A stretch of 36,167 nt of DNA from JAMLIN01 sp041676645 (GCA_041676645.1 JBAYRO010000030.1:1-36167); one strand, 5' to 3'; counted from the stretch's first letter, positions 25,141 to 33,865 are shown. Numbers and translations: made by a program. Notes: generated by a model from the sequence alone, not told the origin.

Positions 25141-25946
25141 TGCAGGAGGAGATGAAGCAGCGCCGCGAGCGGCATCGTCGGAATCAGGGCGTCGACCCGG
25201 TCGAGCACGCCGCCGTGGCCCGGCAGGCTGCGTCCGCTGTCCTTGACGCCGGCCTGGCGCTTGAGCAGGGACTCGTGCAGGTCGCCCACCACCGACAGGG
25301 CGACGAATCCGACCAGTACCACGCCCGCGACCCAGGGCCCGAGCTTGCCGACAAGGACCGCCGGCAGGGAATCGGCAAGCGCCGGCGCCGCGGCGAGCGT
25401 CCATGCCACGATGACGACCAGGAACGCTCCGCCGATCGCGCCTTCCCAGGACTTGCCCGGGCTGATCCGCGGGGCGAGCTTGCGCCGGCCGACGGCCCGT
25501 CCGACGAAGTATGCACCGATGTCTGCGACCCAGACGATCGCCATTGCGCCGAGCAGCGCGACCGGGCCCAGCTGCCGCAGTTCGTACAGCGCAAGCCAGC
25601 AGGCGAACACCAGCAGGCCAGCCACCGGCGCCCCGCCGTCGCCGGCACGCACGCGGGCGAGCGCCGCGACCCCGAAGCCGACCCACCACACCAGCGCGAT
25701 CGCGCAGAGCGCCGGCGCGGCCCAGGTCGGCCGGGGCAGGAACAGCCATGCCAGCCCCGCCAGCAGCAGCAGGCCGGCCAGTGTCGGCGCGCTCGCCGGC
25801 CGCGGCAGCAGTCGGGCCCATTCGGCGGCGGCCACGGCGACGAAGGCCAGGCTGACCACGCCCCAGGCGAGCGGCGGCGCCAGCAGGATCGTCGGCAGCA
25901 GGACAAGGAGCAGCGCGACGGCCGTGAGGACCCGCTGCAGCAGCAT
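25137..25946 (-). CDS. cdsA: Phosphatidate cytidylyltransferase
   Basis: CdsA makes CDP-diacylglycerol from phosphatidate and CTP, the branch point for all phospholipids. The 269-residue membrane protein has about seven to eight helices rich in Leu/Ala/Val. Its C-terminal half has the signature: VWVADIGAYFVGRAVGRRKL, SPGKSWEGAIGG and the CDP-alcohol cytidylyltransferase pattern SVVGDLHESLLKRQAGVKD, then PGHGGVLDRVDALI. ATG at 25946 shares one base with the uppS stop (TGATG). Confidence 0.96.
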   Translation of the reverse strand: MLLQRVLTAVALLLVLLPTILLAPPLAWGVVSLAFVAVAAAEWARLLPRPASAPTLAGLLLLAGLAWLFLPRPTWAAPALCAIALVWWVGFGVAALARVRAGDGGAPVAGLLVFACWLALYELRQLGPVALLGAMAIVWVADIGAYFVGRAVGRRKLAPRISPGKSWEGAIGGAFLVVIVAWTLAAAPALADSLPAVLVGKLGPWVAGVVLVGFVALSVVGDLHESLLKRQAGVKDSGRSLPGHGGVLDRVDALIPTMPLAALLHLLLQ

Positions 25947-26707
25947 CAGGCGGTTGCCACCTGCGCGCTGGTGCGCCCGAAGCGCCGTTCGCGATCGCGA
26001 TACGCCGCCAGTGCGCTTGCCAGCACGTCGGGACCGAAATCCGGCCAGAAGATGTCGGTGAAATAGAACTCGGTGTAGGCGAGCTGCCACAGCATGAAAT
26101 TGCTGATCCGCTGCTCGCCGCCGGTGCGGATGAAAAGGTCCGGCTCGGGCGCATGGGCGAGCGCCATGTGCCGGCCAAGCGCCTCTTCGGTGATGAGATC
26201 GGGATTGGCGGCAAGCTCGGGATGCTTGCGAAGCAGTGCCCGGGTCGCCTGCACGATGTCCCAGCGCCCACCGTAGTTGGCGGCGATGTTGAGGGTCATG
26301 CGGGTGTTGTTGGCAGTGCGCTGCTCGGCCTCGCGGATCAGCTTCTGCAGCCTGCCCTCGAAGGCATCGAGCTGGCCGATGACGCGCAGGCGGATCCCGT
26401 TGGCGCGCAGCTGGGTCACTTCACGCTCGAGCGCGGTAATGAACAGGCGCATCAGGACCGATACCTCGTCGGCCGGCCGGCGCCAGTTCTCGGAGCTGAA
26501 GGCGAACAGGGTGAGGAACTCGATTCCCTCGCGCGCGCAGGCCTCGACGGTGGTGCGCACCGCGTCGACGCCCCTGGCATGGCCCGCCACCCGCGGCAGC
26601 CGACGTCTGGTCGCCCAGCGGCCGTTGCCGTCCATGACGATCGCAACATGGCGCGGAACCCGGGGGGGCGCCGCCTTGATCGGAATCGGATCGGGGGAAC
26701 GACTCAT
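25946..26707 (-). CDS. uppS: Undecaprenyl diphosphate synthase
   Basis: UppS extends farnesyl diphosphate with eight isoprene units in cis form, making the carrier lipid for peptidoglycan and O-antigen. The 253-residue protein shows the catalytic Asp in HVAIVMDGNGRWA (Asp26), LTLFAFSSENW, LNIAANYGGRWDI, and the C-terminal RTGGEQRISNFMLWQ and AYTEFYFTDIFWPDF motifs. It lies 16 bases after frr and is coupled to cdsA. Confidence 0.97.
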   Translation of the reverse strand: MSRSPDPIPIKAAPPRVPRHVAIVMDGNGRWATRRRLPRVAGHARGVDAVRTTVEACAREGIEFLTLFAFSSENWRRPADEVSVLMRLFITALEREVTQLRANGIRLRVIGQLDAFEGRLQKLIREAEQRTANNTRMTLNIAANYGGRWDIVQATRALLRKHPELAANPDLITEEALGRHMALAHAPEPDLFIRTGGEQRISNFMLWQLAYTEFYFTDIFWPDFGPDVLASALAAYRDRERRFGRTSAQVATA

Positions 26708-26723
26708 GCTGGTACGGCGGTCC

Positions 26724-27284
26724 TCAGACCGTCATGATGTCCTTTTCCTTGTCGGCCAGCAGTTCATCGACATCGGCGACGAACTGGTCGGTGAGCTTCT
26801 GAACCGAATCCTGGGTGCGACGCTCCTCGTCCTCGGAGATTTCCTTGTCCTTGACCAGGCGCTTGAGCTGGTCATTGGCGTCGCGGCGCAGGTTGCGGAT
26901 CGCCACCTTCGCCTGCTCGCCTTCGGAACGCACCACCTTGGTCAGCTCGCGTCGACGCTCCTCGGACAGCGGCGGCATCGGAATCCTGAGGAGATCGCCG
27001 AGAACCGTCGGATTCAGGCCGAGATCGGACTCCCGGATCGCCTTGTCGACGATGGCGACCATCTTCTTCTCCCAGGGCTGGACGCCGAGGGTCCGGCCGT
27101 CGACCAGGGTGACGTTGGCGACCTGGCTGATCGGCACCATGCTCCCGTAGTAGTCGACCTGCACATGGTCGAGCAGCGCCGGCGAGGGCCGGCCGGTTCG
27201 AACCTTGGAGAGATTGTTCCGGAGCGCATCGACGGATTTCTCCATCTTCTGCCGCGCCGTGCTCATGACTTCGGCTGTGCTCAT
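26724..27284 (-). CDS. frr: Ribosome recycling factor
   Basis: RRF splits post-termination ribosomes with EF-G. The 186-residue protein has the family pattern MEKSVDALRNNLSKVRTGRP, VDYYGSMVPISQVANVTL, PWEKKMVAIVDKAIRESDLG, and IPMPPLSEERRRELTKVVR, with a long-helix C terminus. ATG at 27284 has GGGAGA upstream; ATG at 27266 would give a start closer to MSTARQKM and cannot be excluded. It lies 72 bases after pyrH. Confidence 0.96.
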   Translation of the reverse strand: MSTAEVMSTARQKMEKSVDALRNNLSKVRTGRPSPALLDHVQVDYYGSMVPISQVANVTLVDGRTLGVQPWEKKMVAIVDKAIRESDLGLNPTVLGDLLRIPMPPLSEERRRELTKVVRSEGEQAKVAIRNLRRDANDQLKRLVKDKEISEDEERRTQDSVQKLTDQFVADVDELLADKEKDIMTV

Positions 27285-27356
27285 CTGCTTGTTTCTCCCT
27301 TGTTCCTGCCCTGGTTCCTGCGATTTCCCGACGGCTTCGCCGCCATGCGGCCGTGC

Positions 27357-28097
27357 TCAGAGATGGACGAGCGTCCCTTCTTCCTGTCCCGTCACCAGGC
27401 GCCGCATCGCGCCCTCCCGGAGAATCGAGAAGACCACGATCGGCAGGCCCTGGTCGCGGCACAGGGCGAAGGCGGTCGCATCCATCACCTTCAGGTTGCG
27501 CGAGATGGCTTCGTCGAAGGACAGGCGCGAGTAGCGGCTCGCCGAAGGATCGATGGCGGGATCGGCCGAATAGACCCCATCGACCTTGGTCGCCTTCAGG
27601 ACGATCTCGGCGCCGATCTCGGCGCCGCGCAGGGCCGCCGCCGTATCCGTCGTGAAGAACGGGTTGCCGGTGCCGGCCGCGAAGATCACCACCTTGCCTT
27701 CCTCGAGATAGCGCAGCGCCTTGGGCCGGATGTAGGGCTCGACGACCTGCTCGATCTTGAGCGCCGACTGCACCCGTGCCACGATGCCCGCCTGGCGCAG
27801 GGCATCCTGCAGGGCGAGCGAGTTCATGACTGTGGCGAGCATTCCCATGTAGTCGGCGGTCGCGCGATCCATGCCGGATGCACCGCCGGCGACGCCGCGG
27901 AAGATGTTCCCGCCGCCGATGACGATCGCGAGTTCGACGCCGAGGGCCGTGATCTCGGCGATGTCGCCGACCATCCGCTCGATCGTTGCCCGGTTGATAC
28001 CGTAGGCGTCCTCGCCCATCAGGGCCTCGCCCGAGAGCTTCAGCAGGATCCGCTTGTAGCGGATACCGTCCGGATGGCTTTCCCCGATCCGCGCCAT
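27357..28097 (-). CDS. pyrH: UMP kinase
   Basis: PyrH phosphorylates UMP to UDP, and in Gammaproteobacteria it is a regulated hexamer of the amino-acid kinase fold. The 246-residue protein has YKRILLKLSGEALMG, AIVIGGGNIFRG, DYMGMLATVMNSLAL, VIFAAGTGNPFFTTDTAAALR and KATKVDGVYSADP. I chose ATG at 28097, with GAGGAA five to six bases upstream; an in-frame GTG at 28115 also has GGAGG before it and would add six residues. Its own promoter candidate lies upstream, so it may be made apart from tsf. Confidence 0.96.
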   Translation of the reverse strand: MARIGESHPDGIRYKRILLKLSGEALMGEDAYGINRATIERMVGDIAEITALGVELAIVIGGGNIFRGVAGGASGMDRATADYMGMLATVMNSLALQDALRQAGIVARVQSALKIEQVVEPYIRPKALRYLEEGKVVIFAAGTGNPFFTTDTAAALRGAEIGAEIVLKATKVDGVYSADPAIDPSASRYSRLSFDEAISRNLKVMDATAFALCRDQGLPIVVFSILREGAMRRLVTGQEEGTLVHL

Positions 28098-28146
28098 CGA
28101 TTCCTCAGACCTCACTTGACCTCCACGCCATCGGACAAAGACTGAG

Positions 28147-28159
28147 GCGCATTATGCGC
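28147..28159 (-). promoter_or_regulatory. pyrH promoter candidate within a palindrome
   Basis: GCGCAT-T-ATGCGC is a perfect 13-base palindrome. On the minus strand it contains CATAAT (28156-28151, 5/6 to the -10 consensus). Initiation near 28144 leaves about 47 bases before the pyrH ATG. The -35 region is weak. The palindrome could also be an operator. Confidence 0.4.
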
Positions 28160-28177
28160 GAATGAGCCGGCCCCGAC

Positions 28178-28195
28178 AGCGCCGTCGAGCGGCGC
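28178..28195 (-). terminator. Weak hairpin after tsf
   Basis: GCGCCG and CGGCGC form a 6-bp stem with a 5-base loop in the gap between tsf and pyrH. There is no T-run, so any termination would be partial. It lies just upstream of the pyrH promoter candidate. Confidence 0.25.
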
Positions 28196-28233
28196 CGGCG
28201 GGCCCGGCAGGGCAGGACACGGCACCGCTTCGA

Positions 28234-29124
28234 TCAGCGCCCGGCCGCGGCCGCCGCCTGCGCCGCCACCTCGGCCGCGAAGTCGTCCTGCCGCTTCTCG
28301 ATGCCCTCGCCCACCACGTACAGGACGAAGCTGTCGACCGAGGCCGATTTCGACTTCAGGAGAGCCGAGATCGTCTGCTTGTCGTCCTTGACGAAGGGCT
28401 GGCCCAGCAGGGTCACTTCCTTCAGGAACTTCTGCACCGTGCCCTCGACCATCTTCTCGACGATCTCGGCCGGCTTGCCGGATTCGGCCGCCTTGGCGCG
28501 CGCAATCGAGCGCTCGCGCTCGATCTCGTCGGCCGCCACGCCGTCGGTCGACAGGGCGCGCGGCTTGGTTGCGGCGATGTGCATCGCGAGATCGCGACCG
28601 AGGGTCTCGTCGCCACCGACCAGGTCGAGCAGCACGCCGATCCGGGCGCCGCCGTGGACATAGCTCGCGAGGCGCCCCTTCGCCTCGACCCGGGCGAAGC
28701 GCCGGATCGAGAGATTCTCGCCGATCTTTCCGACCAGGGCCGTACGCACGCTCTCGACGGTGCCGTCGCGGCAGGGCAGCGCCGAGAGCGCCGCGACGTC
28801 GGCCGGGTTGCTCGCGGCGACCATGCCGGCGAGCTCGGCCACGAAAGCGAGGAAGTCCTCGTTCTTGGCCACGAAATCGGTTTCGCAGTTGACCTCGATG
28901 ATCGCGCCCAGACGGGCATCATCGGCCAGGTGGATCCCGACGACCCCTTCGGCGGCGATCCGCGAGGCCGCCTTGCTCGCCTTGTTGCCGAGCTTGACGC
29001 GCAGGATGTCCTCGGCCTTGGCCAGGTCGCCGTCGGCCTCGATCAGCGCCTTCTTGCACTCCATCATCGGCGCGTCCGTCTTGACACGCAGTTCCTTCAC
29101 CATAGCAGCGGTGATTTCCGCCAT
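28234..29124 (-). CDS. tsf: Translation elongation factor Ts
   Basis: EF-Ts exchanges GDP for GTP on EF-Tu. The 296-residue protein has the N-terminal UBA-like domain (ITAAMVKELRVKTDAPMMEC, KKALIEADGDLAKAEDILR) and the core motif IIEVNCETDFVAKNEDFL, whose TDFVAK segment contacts EF-Tu. ATG at 29124 is preceded by AGGAGAGG. A long open frame extends upstream to 29256 but overlaps the intergenic hairpin and is not conserved. Expression probably depends on the rpsB promoter with reading through the hairpin. Confidence 0.97.
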   Translation of the reverse strand: MAEITAAMVKELRVKTDAPMMECKKALIEADGDLAKAEDILRVKLGNKASKAASRIAAEGVVGIHLADDARLGAIIEVNCETDFVAKNEDFLAFVAELAGMVAASNPADVAALSALPCRDGTVESVRTALVGKIGENLSIRRFARVEAKGRLASYVHGGARIGVLLDLVGGDETLGRDLAMHIAATKPRALSTDGVAADEIERERSIARAKAAESGKPAEIVEKMVEGTVQKFLKEVTLLGQPFVKDDKQTISALLKSKSASVDSFVLYVVGEGIEKRQDDFAAEVAAQAAAAAGR

Positions 29125-29192
29125 CGTCCTCTCCTTTCCGGATCGGCTGCCGCCGCGACCCATGGCCGCCGGCGATCCGCCGAAGAAACGAC

Positions 29193-29243
29193 GGGGGCTG
29201 CCCCGACCGGGTACCTTCCCGGTCCCGCCCGACGGCAGCCCCC
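29193..29243 (-). terminator. Nested hairpin between rpsB and tsf (possible attenuator)
   Basis: GGGGGCTGCC (29193-29202) pairs with GGCAGCCCCC (29234-29243), a 10-bp stem. Inside its loop GACCGGG (29205-29211) pairs with CCCGGTC (29218-29224). On the minus strand the outer stem is followed by GTCGTTTCTT, a weak T-rich tail. It starts nine bases after the rpsB stop and fits a partial terminator that lowers tsf relative to rpsB. Confidence 0.6.
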
Positions 29244-29252
29244 GCAGGTTTG

Positions 29253-30014
29253 TCACTCCTCGTCGGCTTCGTACTCGTCGGCCCCTTCGACCTCGACGAA
29301 CTCCTCTTCCGACTCCTTGGCGACCTCGGCCAGGGCGCTGGCACGCGCCGCCACGATGGCATCGGCTGCCGCGCGGGCATAGAGGCGCACCGCCCGGCCC
29401 GAGTCGTCGTTGCCGGGGATCACGTAGGCGATTCCCTCAGGGCTGTGGTTGGTGTCCACCACCGCGATGACCGGGATGCCGAGCTTGTGGGCCTCGGTGA
29501 TCGCGATCTTGTGGAAGCCGACGTCCACGACGAAGAGCGCATCGGGCAGGCCGTTCATGTCCTTGATCCCGCCCAGGCTGCGATTGAGCTTCTCGTAGTC
29601 GCGCTGGAACATCAGCCCTTCCTTCTTGGACATGCGCTCCAGCCCGCCTTCGGCGATGGTGACTTCCATGTCGCGCAGGCGCTTGATCGACCCCTTGACC
29701 GTCTTGAAGTTCGTCAGCATGCCACCGAGCCAGCGCTGATCGACATAAGGCATGCCGGCGCGCGTGGCCTCCTCGGCGATGGATTCGCGGGCCTGGCGCT
29801 TGGTGCCCACGAACAGGACCGTGCCACGGTTCGCGGCGAGCTGGCCGAGATGGTCGAGCGCGTCCTGGAGCATGACGACCGTCTTCTCCAGGTTGATGAT
29901 ATGGATCTTGTTCCGATGGCCGAAGATGTAGGGGGCCATCCGGGGATTCCAGAAGCGGGTCTGGTGACCGAAATGGACACCCGCCTCCAGCATTTGTCGC
30001 ATCGTGACCGACAT
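29253..30014 (-). CDS. rpsB: 30S ribosomal protein S2
   Basis: S2 binds the 30S subunit head and body late in assembly. The 253-residue protein has MRQMLEAGVHFGHQTRFWNP, APYIFGHRNKIHIINLEKT, VLFVGTKRQA, QRWLGGMLTNFKT and IPVIAVVDTNHSPEGI. The C terminus is an acidic tail (SEEEFVEVEGADEYEADEE). ATG at 30014 has CGGAG eight bases upstream. It is the first gene of the long minus-strand cluster, is divergent from map, and has a 436-base upstream region that may hold a long regulatory leader. Confidence 0.97.
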   Translation of the reverse strand: MSVTMRQMLEAGVHFGHQTRFWNPRMAPYIFGHRNKIHIINLEKTVVMLQDALDHLGQLAANRGTVLFVGTKRQARESIAEEATRAGMPYVDQRWLGGMLTNFKTVKGSIKRLRDMEVTIAEGGLERMSKKEGLMFQRDYEKLNRSLGGIKDMNGLPDALFVVDVGFHKIAITEAHKLGIPVIAVVDTNHSPEGIAYVIPGNDDSGRAVRLYARAAADAIVAARASALAEVAKESEEEFVEVEGADEYEADEE

Positions 30015-30450
30015 GGTTTCAACTCCGCAAGCGAACAGGTTGTGACTTGCACCGAATCGCGCCCGACGACCGCGACGATCCGCAGCAAGCTGCGGCGTCC
30101 CGAATCCGCCGGGCAAGACGGCCCGCTCCAAGGCAACACCCTGTTCAGGGAGACACCTTGTCCGGACCGCACCCGTCAACGATTGGCGCGCTGTTTGGCG
30201 GCCCCGGCCTGGCCCGGACCGCCGGGAGGACTCCCGGAACCCGGACGAATCCCGGATCCGTCCACCAAAGATTCCAGCCGGGCCGGGCGTAACATGATGC
30301 GCGTGATGCGCCCGCTGCCCGTCCGGGTCGGCATGAGCCGACCGGTGCCCGGAAAGCCTCTCCGGCAACCGCCCCGCCACGCGCCGGACGCCCGACCAAC
30401 CAGGCTCCGACGCCAGAAGATGCACGGCGCGGTTAACCTATAATGTTAGC
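30015..30450. promoter_or_regulatory. 436-base divergent region between rpsB and map
   Basis: I see no gene here. It should hold the rpsB promoter and leader (minus strand) and the map promoter (plus strand). Structured elements are CCGCAGC/GCTGCGG (30080-30095), the palindrome CCCTGTTCAGGG (30139-30150), a repeated TGATGCGC (at about 30295 and 30304) and the hairpin GGTCGGC-ATGA-GCCGACC (30326-30343). On the minus strand a TTGAC box (TTGACG, near 30183-30178) is present, but no good -10 follows at 16-18 bases. Autoregulation of rpsB by S2 through its leader is known in Gammaproteobacteria; whether these stems form that element is not established. Confidence 0.5.
30439..30444 (+). promoter_or_regulatory. 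map promoter, perfect -10 box close to the start codon
   Basis: TATAAT ends six bases before the map ATG (30451), so a normal start site would fall at about 30451, on the ATG itself. No ribosome-binding site lies between. The -35 region (GAAGAT, 17 bases upstream) is poor. The simplest reading is a leaderless transcript. Confidence 0.6.
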
Positions 30451-31260
30451 ATGACTGCAACTCCCAAGACCAGCGAAGAGATCGAGGCGATGCGCCTTGC
30501 CGGCCGCCTCGCGGCCGAGGTGCTCGACTACATCGCACCCATGGTCGTGCCCGGCGTCACCACCGGGGAACTCGACCGCCTGTGCCATGCGTACATGACC
30601 GACGTCCAGGGAACGATCCCCGCGCCGCTCAACTACGCGCCGCCCGGCTACAGCCCCTTCCCCAGGGCGACCTGCACATCGGTCAATCATCAGGTCTGCC
30701 ACGGGATTCCCGGCGACAAGGTCCTCAAGTCCGGCGACATCCTCAACATCGACATCACGGTCATCAAGGACGGCTTCCACGGCGATACCAGCCGGATGTA
30801 CTGCGTCGGCGAACCCTCCATCGCGGCGCGCCGGCTCTGCAACATCACCTTCGAGTGCATGTGGCTGGGTATCGAGGCGGTCCGTCCGGGAGCCCGCCTC
30901 GGCGACATCGGCCACGTCATCCAGCGTCATGCCGAATCCCATGGCTTCTCGGTGGTGCGGGAGTTCTGCGGCCACGGCATCGGCCGGAACTTCCACGAGG
31001 ATCCGCAGGTCCTGCACTACGGCAGGCCGGGCACCGGCGTGGAGCTCGTCGAAGGCATGATCTTCACCGTCGAGCCCATGATCAACGCCGGCCGGCGCGA
31101 GATCCGCAACCTGCCCGATGGCTGGACCGTCGTGACCAAGGACCGCAGCCTGTCGGCACAGTGGGAGCACACCGTGCTCGTCACCGCCGACGGCTACGAG
31201 ATCCTGACCGTGTCGCCCGGCATGCCGGCCCGCCCCGAACTCCAGCGCCAGACGGCCTGA
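30451..31260 (+). CDS. map: Methionine aminopeptidase, type I
   Basis: Map removes the initiator methionine from new proteins. The 269-residue protein matches the E. coli enzyme from KTSEEIEAMRLAGRLAAEVL onward. It has the metal ligands in ILNIDITVIKDGFHGDTSRM (two Asp), FCGHGIGRNFHEDP (His), MIFTVEPMI (Glu) and AQWEHTVLV (Glu). The start is fixed by homology. No ribosome-binding site is present because TATAAT lies just upstream. glnD follows after seven bases, so the two are probably one operon, and the map/rpsB divergent pair is the usual arrangement. Confidence 0.97.
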   Translation: MTATPKTSEEIEAMRLAGRLAAEVLDYIAPMVVPGVTTGELDRLCHAYMTDVQGTIPAPLNYAPPGYSPFPRATCTSVNHQVCHGIPGDKVLKSGDILNIDITVIKDGFHGDTSRMYCVGEPSIAARRLCNITFECMWLGIEAVRPGARLGDIGHVIQRHAESHGFSVVREFCGHGIGRNFHEDPQVLHYGRPGTGVELVEGMIFTVEPMINAGRREIRNLPDGWTVVTKDRSLSAQWEHTVLVTADGYEILTVSPGMPARPELQRQTA

Positions 31261-31267
31261 GCCCACC

Positions 31268-33865
31268 ATGGGCGACCTCGCGCAGGCCGCCACGACATCC
31301 GGCATCCGGGACCGGATCCCGTCCCTGCGCGCCGCCTACGCCGATGCCCGCAAGGCCGCGATCGACGCCTTCCGGCTACGCCCCGCGCCCGAACGGCTGC
31401 TCGCCGCGCTGAGTCGCGCCGCCGACCGCGCCCTGCGCAGGCTCTGGGCCGAGGCCAGCCTGCCACCGAATTCCGCCCTGGTCGCCGTGGGAGGCTACGG
31501 TCGCGGCGAGTTGCATCCGCATTCGGACATCGATCTCCTCGTCCTGCTCGATCGTCCCGCCGACGAGCCGGCGGCGGCCGCCCTGTCGGACTTCGTGGGC
31601 GCATGCTGGGACATCGGCCTGGAGATCGGCCATTCCGTGCGCACCATCGACGAGTGCCTCGCCGAATCGATGGCCGACGTGACGGTGCGTACCGCCCTGC
31701 TCGAGCGCCGGCTGCTCGCGGGGAACAAGGCCAGCTTCGAGCGGCTCGATGCGTGCCTGGCCGAGGCGATGGACGCGGCCGACTTCTTCCATGCCAAGCA
31801 ACTCGAGATGGCGCAGCGGCACGTCAAGTACGACGACACGCCCTACAGCCTCGAGCCCAACACCAAGGAGAGCCCGGGCGGCCTGCGCGACCTGCAGGTG
31901 ATCGTATGGATCGCCCGCGCCGCCGGCATCGGCCGCAACGCCGCCGAACTCGCCGACAGCGACCTGATGACCCATGCCGAGGCCCGGCTCTACCGGGTCA
32001 ACCAGCGCATGCTCATGCGTATCCGCGCCATGCTCCACATCGAGGCGGGCCGGCGCGAGGACCGACTCGTTTTCGACCTGCAGGCGCAGGTCGCGCGCGC
32101 CCTCGGCTTCGATGACCGCAGCAAGCGCCTCGCGTCCGAGCGGATGATGCAGCGCTACTACTGGGCGGCCAAGTCGGTCACCCAGCTCAACACGATCCTG
32201 ATGCAGAACCTTGAGGATCGGCTTTTCTATCGACTGCGCGGCGAAGCGCTGCCGATCGACAACGAGTTCCGCGACCGCAACGGCCTGCTCGAGGTCATCG
32301 ATCCGGGGCTGTTCCGGCGCAGGCCGGCGGCGATCCTGCGAGCCTTCCGGCGGCTGCAGGAGATTCCGTCGCTGAGCGGCATGACCACGCCCACCCTGCG
32401 CGCGATGTGGCTCGCCCGCCATGGCATCAATGCCGACTTCCGCCGCAAGCCGGCCAATCGCAAACTGTTCCTGTCCCTGCTGACCGCCGAACGCGGCGTC
32501 ACCCATGAGCTGCGCCGGATGAACAAGTGGTCGATCCTCGGCCGCTACCTGCCGGCGTTCCGGCGCATCGTCGGGCGCATGCAGCACGACCTGTTCCATG
32601 TCTACACGGTCGACCAGCACATCCTGATGGTGGTGCGCAACCTGCGCCGCTTCCAGATGCCCGAGCATGCCCACGAGTACCCACTGTGCTCGGAGCTCGC
32701 CAGTTCGCTCGAGAAGCCCTGGCTGCTCGTGATCGCGGCCCTGTTCCATGACATAGCCAAGGGCCGCGGCGGCGATCATTCGGAACTCGGCAAGGTGGAC
32801 GCAGCGCGCTTCTGCCGCGACCATGGCCTGGCCCGCGCCGACATCGACACCGTCGTGTTCCTCGTCGAGAAGCACCTGACGATGTCGACCTTCGCCCAGA
32901 AGCAGGATCTGGCCGACCCCGAGGTCATCAGCCAGTTCGCCGCCCTGGTCGGGACCGAGGAACGCCTGATCCTGCTGTACCTGCTGACCGTGGCCGACAT
33001 CCGGGGAACCAGCCCCAGGGTCTGGAACGCCTGGAAGGCGAAGCTGCTCGAGGACCTGTTCCGCCTCGCGCGCCGCACCCTCGCCGGCGAGCGCCCGGCT
33101 CCCGGCGAACGCCTCGATGCGAGGCGCCGCGAGGCCATCCGGCTTCTCAACCTCGAAGCGCTGCCGCCCGAGGACTACGCCCTGCTATGGGAGAAGCTCG
33201 ACATCGGCTACTTCCTGCGCACCGAGGCCCAGGACATCGCCTGGCACACCCGGGTACTGCATCCGCATGCGCTCACCACGACGCCGGTGGTCCGCTGCCG
33301 CGCGGCGCTCTCGGGGGGCGGCTTCCAGGTCGTCGCCTACCTGCGCGACCGGCCCGAGCTTTTCGCGCGGATCTGCAGCTACTTCGACCGCAAGAACCTG
33401 TCGATCCTCGACGCCCGCATCCACACCACGACGCACGGCTATGCGCTCGACAATTTCGTCATCGTCGACCCGGCCGGCATCATGGCCTACCGGGACATCC
33501 TGCCCCTGGTCGAGATGGAACTGACCGAGACCCTGAGCCGCGAAACTCCCCTGCCCGCGCCCGTCCAGGGGCGCCTCTCACGGCGCTCGCGCCACTTCCC
33601 GATCAATCCCACCGTCGAACTGCGCCCGGACGAACGTGGCCATCACTGGCTGCTCTCGATCACCGCCAACGACCGCACCGGCCTGCTCTACCGGATCGCC
33701 CTCGTGCTCGAACGTCACGGAGTCAACCTGTACACCGCTCGGATCACCACTCTCGGCGAGCGCGCGGAGGATGTGTTCGTGATCGACGGGCCGGCCCTGG
33801 GCAATCCGAAGCACGAGCTCGCGATCGAGGCACAGCTTCTCGAGACCCTGCGCGGCAACACCTGA
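31268..33865 (+). CDS. glnD: PII uridylyltransferase / uridylyl-removing enzyme
   Basis: GlnD senses glutamine and adds or removes UMP on PII proteins, controlling nitrogen assimilation. The 865-residue protein has the nucleotidyltransferase motif VAVGGYGRGELHPHSDIDLL (Gly75 region, Asp87/Asp89), an HD hydrolase domain (LFHDIAKGRGGDHSELG, then VEKHLTMS) and two C-terminal ACT domains (FQVVAYLRDRPELFARI and LLSITANDRTGLLYRIALV), which bind glutamine. Length and domain order match E. coli GlnD (890 residues). No PII or glutamine synthetase gene is in the window. ATG at 31268 has a weak ribosome-binding site, so it may depend on coupling to map. Confidence 0.97.
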   Translation: MGDLAQAATTSGIRDRIPSLRAAYADARKAAIDAFRLRPAPERLLAALSRAADRALRRLWAEASLPPNSALVAVGGYGRGELHPHSDIDLLVLLDRPADEPAAAALSDFVGACWDIGLEIGHSVRTIDECLAESMADVTVRTALLERRLLAGNKASFERLDACLAEAMDAADFFHAKQLEMAQRHVKYDDTPYSLEPNTKESPGGLRDLQVIVWIARAAGIGRNAAELADSDLMTHAEARLYRVNQRMLMRIRAMLHIEAGRREDRLVFDLQAQVARALGFDDRSKRLASERMMQRYYWAAKSVTQLNTILMQNLEDRLFYRLRGEALPIDNEFRDRNGLLEVIDPGLFRRRPAAILRAFRRLQEIPSLSGMTTPTLRAMWLARHGINADFRRKPANRKLFLSLLTAERGVTHELRRMNKWSILGRYLPAFRRIVGRMQHDLFHVYTVDQHILMVVRNLRRFQMPEHAHEYPLCSELASSLEKPWLLVIAALFHDIAKGRGGDHSELGKVDAARFCRDHGLARADIDTVVFLVEKHLTMSTFAQKQDLADPEVISQFAALVGTEERLILLYLLTVADIRGTSPRVWNAWKAKLLEDLFRLARRTLAGERPAPGERLDARRREAIRLLNLEALPPEDYALLWEKLDIGYFLRTEAQDIAWHTRVLHPHALTTTPVVRCRAALSGGGFQVVAYLRDRPELFARICSYFDRKNLSILDARIHTTTHGYALDNFVIVDPAGIMAYRDILPLVEMELTETLSRETPLPAPVQGRLSRRSRHFPINPTVELRPDERGHHWLLSITANDRTGLLYRIALVLERHGVNLYTARITTLGERAEDVFVIDGPALGNPKHELAIEAQLLETLRGNT

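Noticed and set aside
29125..29256. Upstream extension of tsf to 29256
   Set aside because: It would run through the rpsB-tsf hairpin; homology and a strong ribosome-binding site fix the start at 29124.
30047..30292. 81-codon plus-strand frame in the rpsB-map gap
   Set aside because: Pro/Arg/Gly-rich with no motif or ribosome-binding site; the region is better read as promoters and leader.
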